NCBI GenBank assembly: GCA_945980015.1
Contig: CAMFQI010000030.1
Span: forward strand, 1 to 8,317
Length of the DNA: 8,317 bases
Origin: an uncultured Eubacterium sp.
Lineage (GTDB): Bacteria > Bacillota > Clostridia > Oscillospirales > Acutalibacteraceae
Direction: 5' to 3'
The number at the start of each line of letters is the position of its first letter. Position 1 is the stretch's first letter. This document shows positions 7,368 through 8,317 of this stretch, piece by piece. The notes beneath the pieces were generated by a model, which saw nothing but the letters and a program-made list of their open reading frames with translations, had not been told where the DNA came from and made no database searches. A program made the translations under genes and the position numbers.

Positions 7368-7512
7368 TATTATATCCTCCGAGGGAGCTTGGGACATCAA
7401 GAAAATATCCCTTTCGTATATAGTCATATGGATTGGTAGAAAAAGTGAGAGTATTACTTTTTCTACTGCTTTCATAGAAAATGTCGTTAAAATCAATAAT
7501 TGTATGGAGCAT
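7288..7512 (-). CDS. ylzJ: Small YlzJ-like protein, overlapping the next gene
   Basis: This 74-residue protein has unknown function. It begins MLHTIIDFNDIFYES and contains STNPYDYIRKGYF (25-37), which resembles the start and the S-T-D-P-x-D-Y-L-x-P-x-Y motif of the YlzJ-like family. The middle part seems shorter than in Bacillus YlzJ. Position supports the call: in Bacillus subtilis ylzJ lies between ymfB (tepA) and spoIIIE, and here it lies between the tepA-like gene and the UppP-like/ftsK genes. The ATG is 4 nt after the upstream stop codon, with AGGGAG (7525-7520) as ribosome binding site formed by the last two codons of that gene. Its last 80 nt overlap the UppP-like gene in another frame, so residues from about 46 on are probably a non-conserved tail. 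No membrane segment is seen. The gene looks real; the family name is less certain. Confidence 0.65.
   Translation of the reverse strand: MLHTIIDFNDIFYESSRKSNTLTFSTNPYDYIRKGYFLDVPSSLGGYNNVSINCLNSGDFAGALHNIPDKPNCP
7376..7380 (-). promoter_or_regulatory. Ribosome binding site of the UppP-like gene
   Basis: The minus strand reads GGAGG here, 8 nt before the ATG at 7367. It lies inside the ylzJ-like gene, where it is read as two Gly codons. It fixes the start at 7367 instead of the upstream in-frame ATG at 7520. Confidence 0.85.
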
Positions 7513-7516
7513 ATTT

Positions 7517-8191
7517 TCACTCCCTGTCAATTTTGTTTTCAAGATAATCAAGAGCGTCACCGAGACCGCCGAGCTCGTCAATCAAGCCGCATTCAACAGC
7601 CTGCTCGCCGTCTAAAACAGAGCCGACATCCATAATAAGCTCGCCTGTTTTCATCATAAGACTACGAAAATTCTCTGATGAAATTTGAGAATTATTACTC
7701 ACAAAGCTGACTATTCTATCCTGCATTTTCTCAAAATACGAAAGCGTTTGAGGAACTCCCAAAATTGTACCGTTCATACGAACAGGATGCACGGTCATGG
7801 TCGCTGTCGGAACAATAAAGCTCCTGTCACAACTAACGGCAAGAGGTACGCCGATACTGTGACCTCCGCCGAGAACGAGAGAAGCCGTCGGCGTTTTCAT
7901 AGTCGACAAAAGCTCGGCTATTGCAAGCCCTGCTTCAACATCACCGCCGACCGTATTGAGAATGATAAGCAAGCCCTCAATTTCCCTGCTTTCCTCAATA
8001 GCGACAAGCTGCGGAATAACGTGCTCATACTTCGTAGTTTTATTCTGACTCGGCAAAATATAATGCCCTTCAATCTGACCTATAACAGTCAGGCAATGAA
8101 TAAAGTGACCGTCCTTTTTTACCGTTATTGAGCCGGTTTCAAAGGAAGAAGCCTCCTCCTGATTATTAACATTTTCTTTATCCTCGCACAT
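7517..8191 (-). CDS. tepA: TepA/ClpP-fold intracellular serine protease
   Basis: This ClpP/crotonase-fold serine protease is of the TepA (YmfB, translocation-enhancing protein) type; Bacillus TepA has been linked to protein export and processing of peptides in the cytosol. The 224-residue protein has no signal peptide or membrane helix. After an acidic, low-complexity start (1-19) comes the ClpP-like core. [20 protein letters not shown] (74-93) is the oxyanion-type glycine region. The expected nucleophile is S112 in [11 protein letters not shown], and the expected histidine is H135 in [12 protein letters not shown]188 in [21 protein letters not shown] is a candidate for the third residue. The end, [16 protein letters not shown], is typical. 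The start has GAGGTG five bases upstream. It is the first gene of the operon, and Bacillus has the same tepA-ylzJ-spoIIIE order, which supports TepA over ClpP or SppA. Substrate is unknown. Confidence 0.88.
   Translation of the reverse strand: MCEDKENVNNQEEASSFETGSITVKKDGHFIHCLTVIGQIEGHYILPSQNKTTKYEHVIPQLVAIEESREIEGLLIILNTVGGDVEAGLAIAELLSTMKTPTASLVLGGGHSIGVPLAVSCDRSFIVPTATMTVHPVRMNGTILGVPQTLSYFEKMQDRIVSFVSNNSQISSENFRSLMMKTGELIMDVGSVLDGEQAVECGLIDELGGLGDALDYLENKIDRE
7520..7525 (-). promoter_or_regulatory. Ribosome binding site of the ylzJ-like gene
   Basis: AGGGAG on the minus strand forms the final Arg-Glu codons of the tepA-like gene and sits 7 nt before the ATG at 7512. It supports translation of the small gene. 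Confidence 0.7.
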
Positions 8192-8196
8192 AACAG

Positions 8197-8202
8197 CACC
8201 TC
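8197..8202 (-). promoter_or_regulatory. Ribosome binding site of the tepA-like gene
   Basis: GAGGTG on the minus strand, five bases before the ATG at 8191. Confidence 0.75.
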
Positions 8203-8232
8203 AGTAACATTATGTGCAAAAATTCTCATTAT

Positions 8233-8261
8233 ATTTTAACATTATTATACACATTTTTCAA
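8233..8261 (-). promoter_or_regulatory. Likely sigma-A promoter of the seven-gene operon
   Basis: On the minus strand TTGAAA (8261-8256) is followed after 17 nt by TAAAAT (8238-8233). This predicts a start near 8226 and a leader of about 35 nt before the tepA-like ATG. A perfect TATAAT (8249-8244) is also present, but it has only a poor -35 (TTAAAA) at the right distance. No other clear promoter was noticed between the genes downstream, and their tight packing suggests this one drives the whole set. Confidence 0.6.
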
Positions 8262-8284
8262 TGCTTTTTTAAGAATTAATGAAT

Positions 8285-8314
8285 AAGGATTTATTGAAGA
8301 ATAAATCCTTTTTT
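8285..8314. terminator. AT-rich hairpin with T-run, probable terminator at the right edge
   Basis: AAGGATTTATT (8285-8295) and AATAAATCCTT (8300-8310) form a perfect 11-bp stem with a 4-nt loop, followed on the plus strand by a run of six T (8309-8314). The T-run favours plus-strand termination, but no plus-strand gene precedes it here. On the minus strand the stem is followed by a broken U-rich tract. It lies upstream of the promoter, so it most likely ends transcription from a gene beyond the window's right edge. Confidence 0.45.
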
Positions 8315-8317
8315 ATT

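Noticed and set aside
7368..7520. 51-residue N-terminal extension of the UppP-like protein
   Set aside because: It has no family similarity, overlaps the ylzJ-like gene, and the ATG at 7367 has GGAGG at 8-nt spacing.
7685..8131. 148-residue plus-strand frame opposite the tepA-like gene
   Set aside because: It is antisense to a gene with clear catalytic motifs; no ribosome binding site or family was recognised.
1..8317. CRISPR array, insertion sequence, phage or defence system
   Set aside because: No regularly spaced direct repeats, transposase, terminal inverted repeats or defence-type domains were seen when reading both strands.

Overview
The window looks like one end of a draft or metagenomic contig from a low-to-moderate-GC member of the Bacillota. 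Clostridia of the Oscillospirales/Ruminococcaceae type are my best guess. This rests on the gene set (a TepA-type ClpP-fold protein, a YlzJ-like protein, a SpoIIIE-type FtsK, YgiQ, ComEA and ComF), on synteny with the tepA-ylzJ-spoIIIE block known from Bacillus, and on strong GGAGG-type ribosome binding sites. The lineage is an inference and was not tested by any search.

Everything genuine is on the minus strand, so the genes read from right to left. At the far right (8204-8317) is an AT-rich leader with a hairpin and a likely sigma-A promoter. It is followed by a tightly packed run of seven genes: tepA-like protease (8191-7517), a small ylzJ-like gene (7512-7288), a UppP/BacA-family membrane protein (7367-6507), ftsK/spoIIIE (6481-3953), ygiQ radical SAM protein (3960-2062), comEA (2062-1703) and comF (1706-1014). 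Gaps are at most 25 nt, and overlaps are 1, 4, 8 and 80 nt, so this reads as one operon with translational coupling. After comF comes a separate unit: a strong promoter, a tRNA-Arg(CCG) gene with encoded CCA (938-862), and then the 5' part of a Na+/Pi cotransporter-family gene (838-47).

Bases 1-45 are not biological. They are the end of an Illumina Nextera i7 adapter, including the last bases of the P7 arm, an 8-nt index and the full transposon mosaic end. The Na/Pi gene is therefore cut by the contig end, and an open reading frame that runs into the adapter gives a false C-terminus.

Biologically, the operon joins chromosome translocation at the septum (FtsK), an intracellular ClpP-fold protease, a polyprenyl-phosphate-type membrane protein, a radical SAM enzyme and two DNA-uptake proteins. 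The most interesting point is the UppP-family protein. Its fold signature is clear, but two catalytic positions of characterised UppP (E21 and R174 in E. coli numbering) are replaced, so it is probably not an ordinary undecaprenyl-pyrophosphate phosphatase. I saw no CRISPR array, insertion sequence, phage gene or defence system. Apart from that protein and the ylzJ/uppP overlap, this is ordinary core genome.
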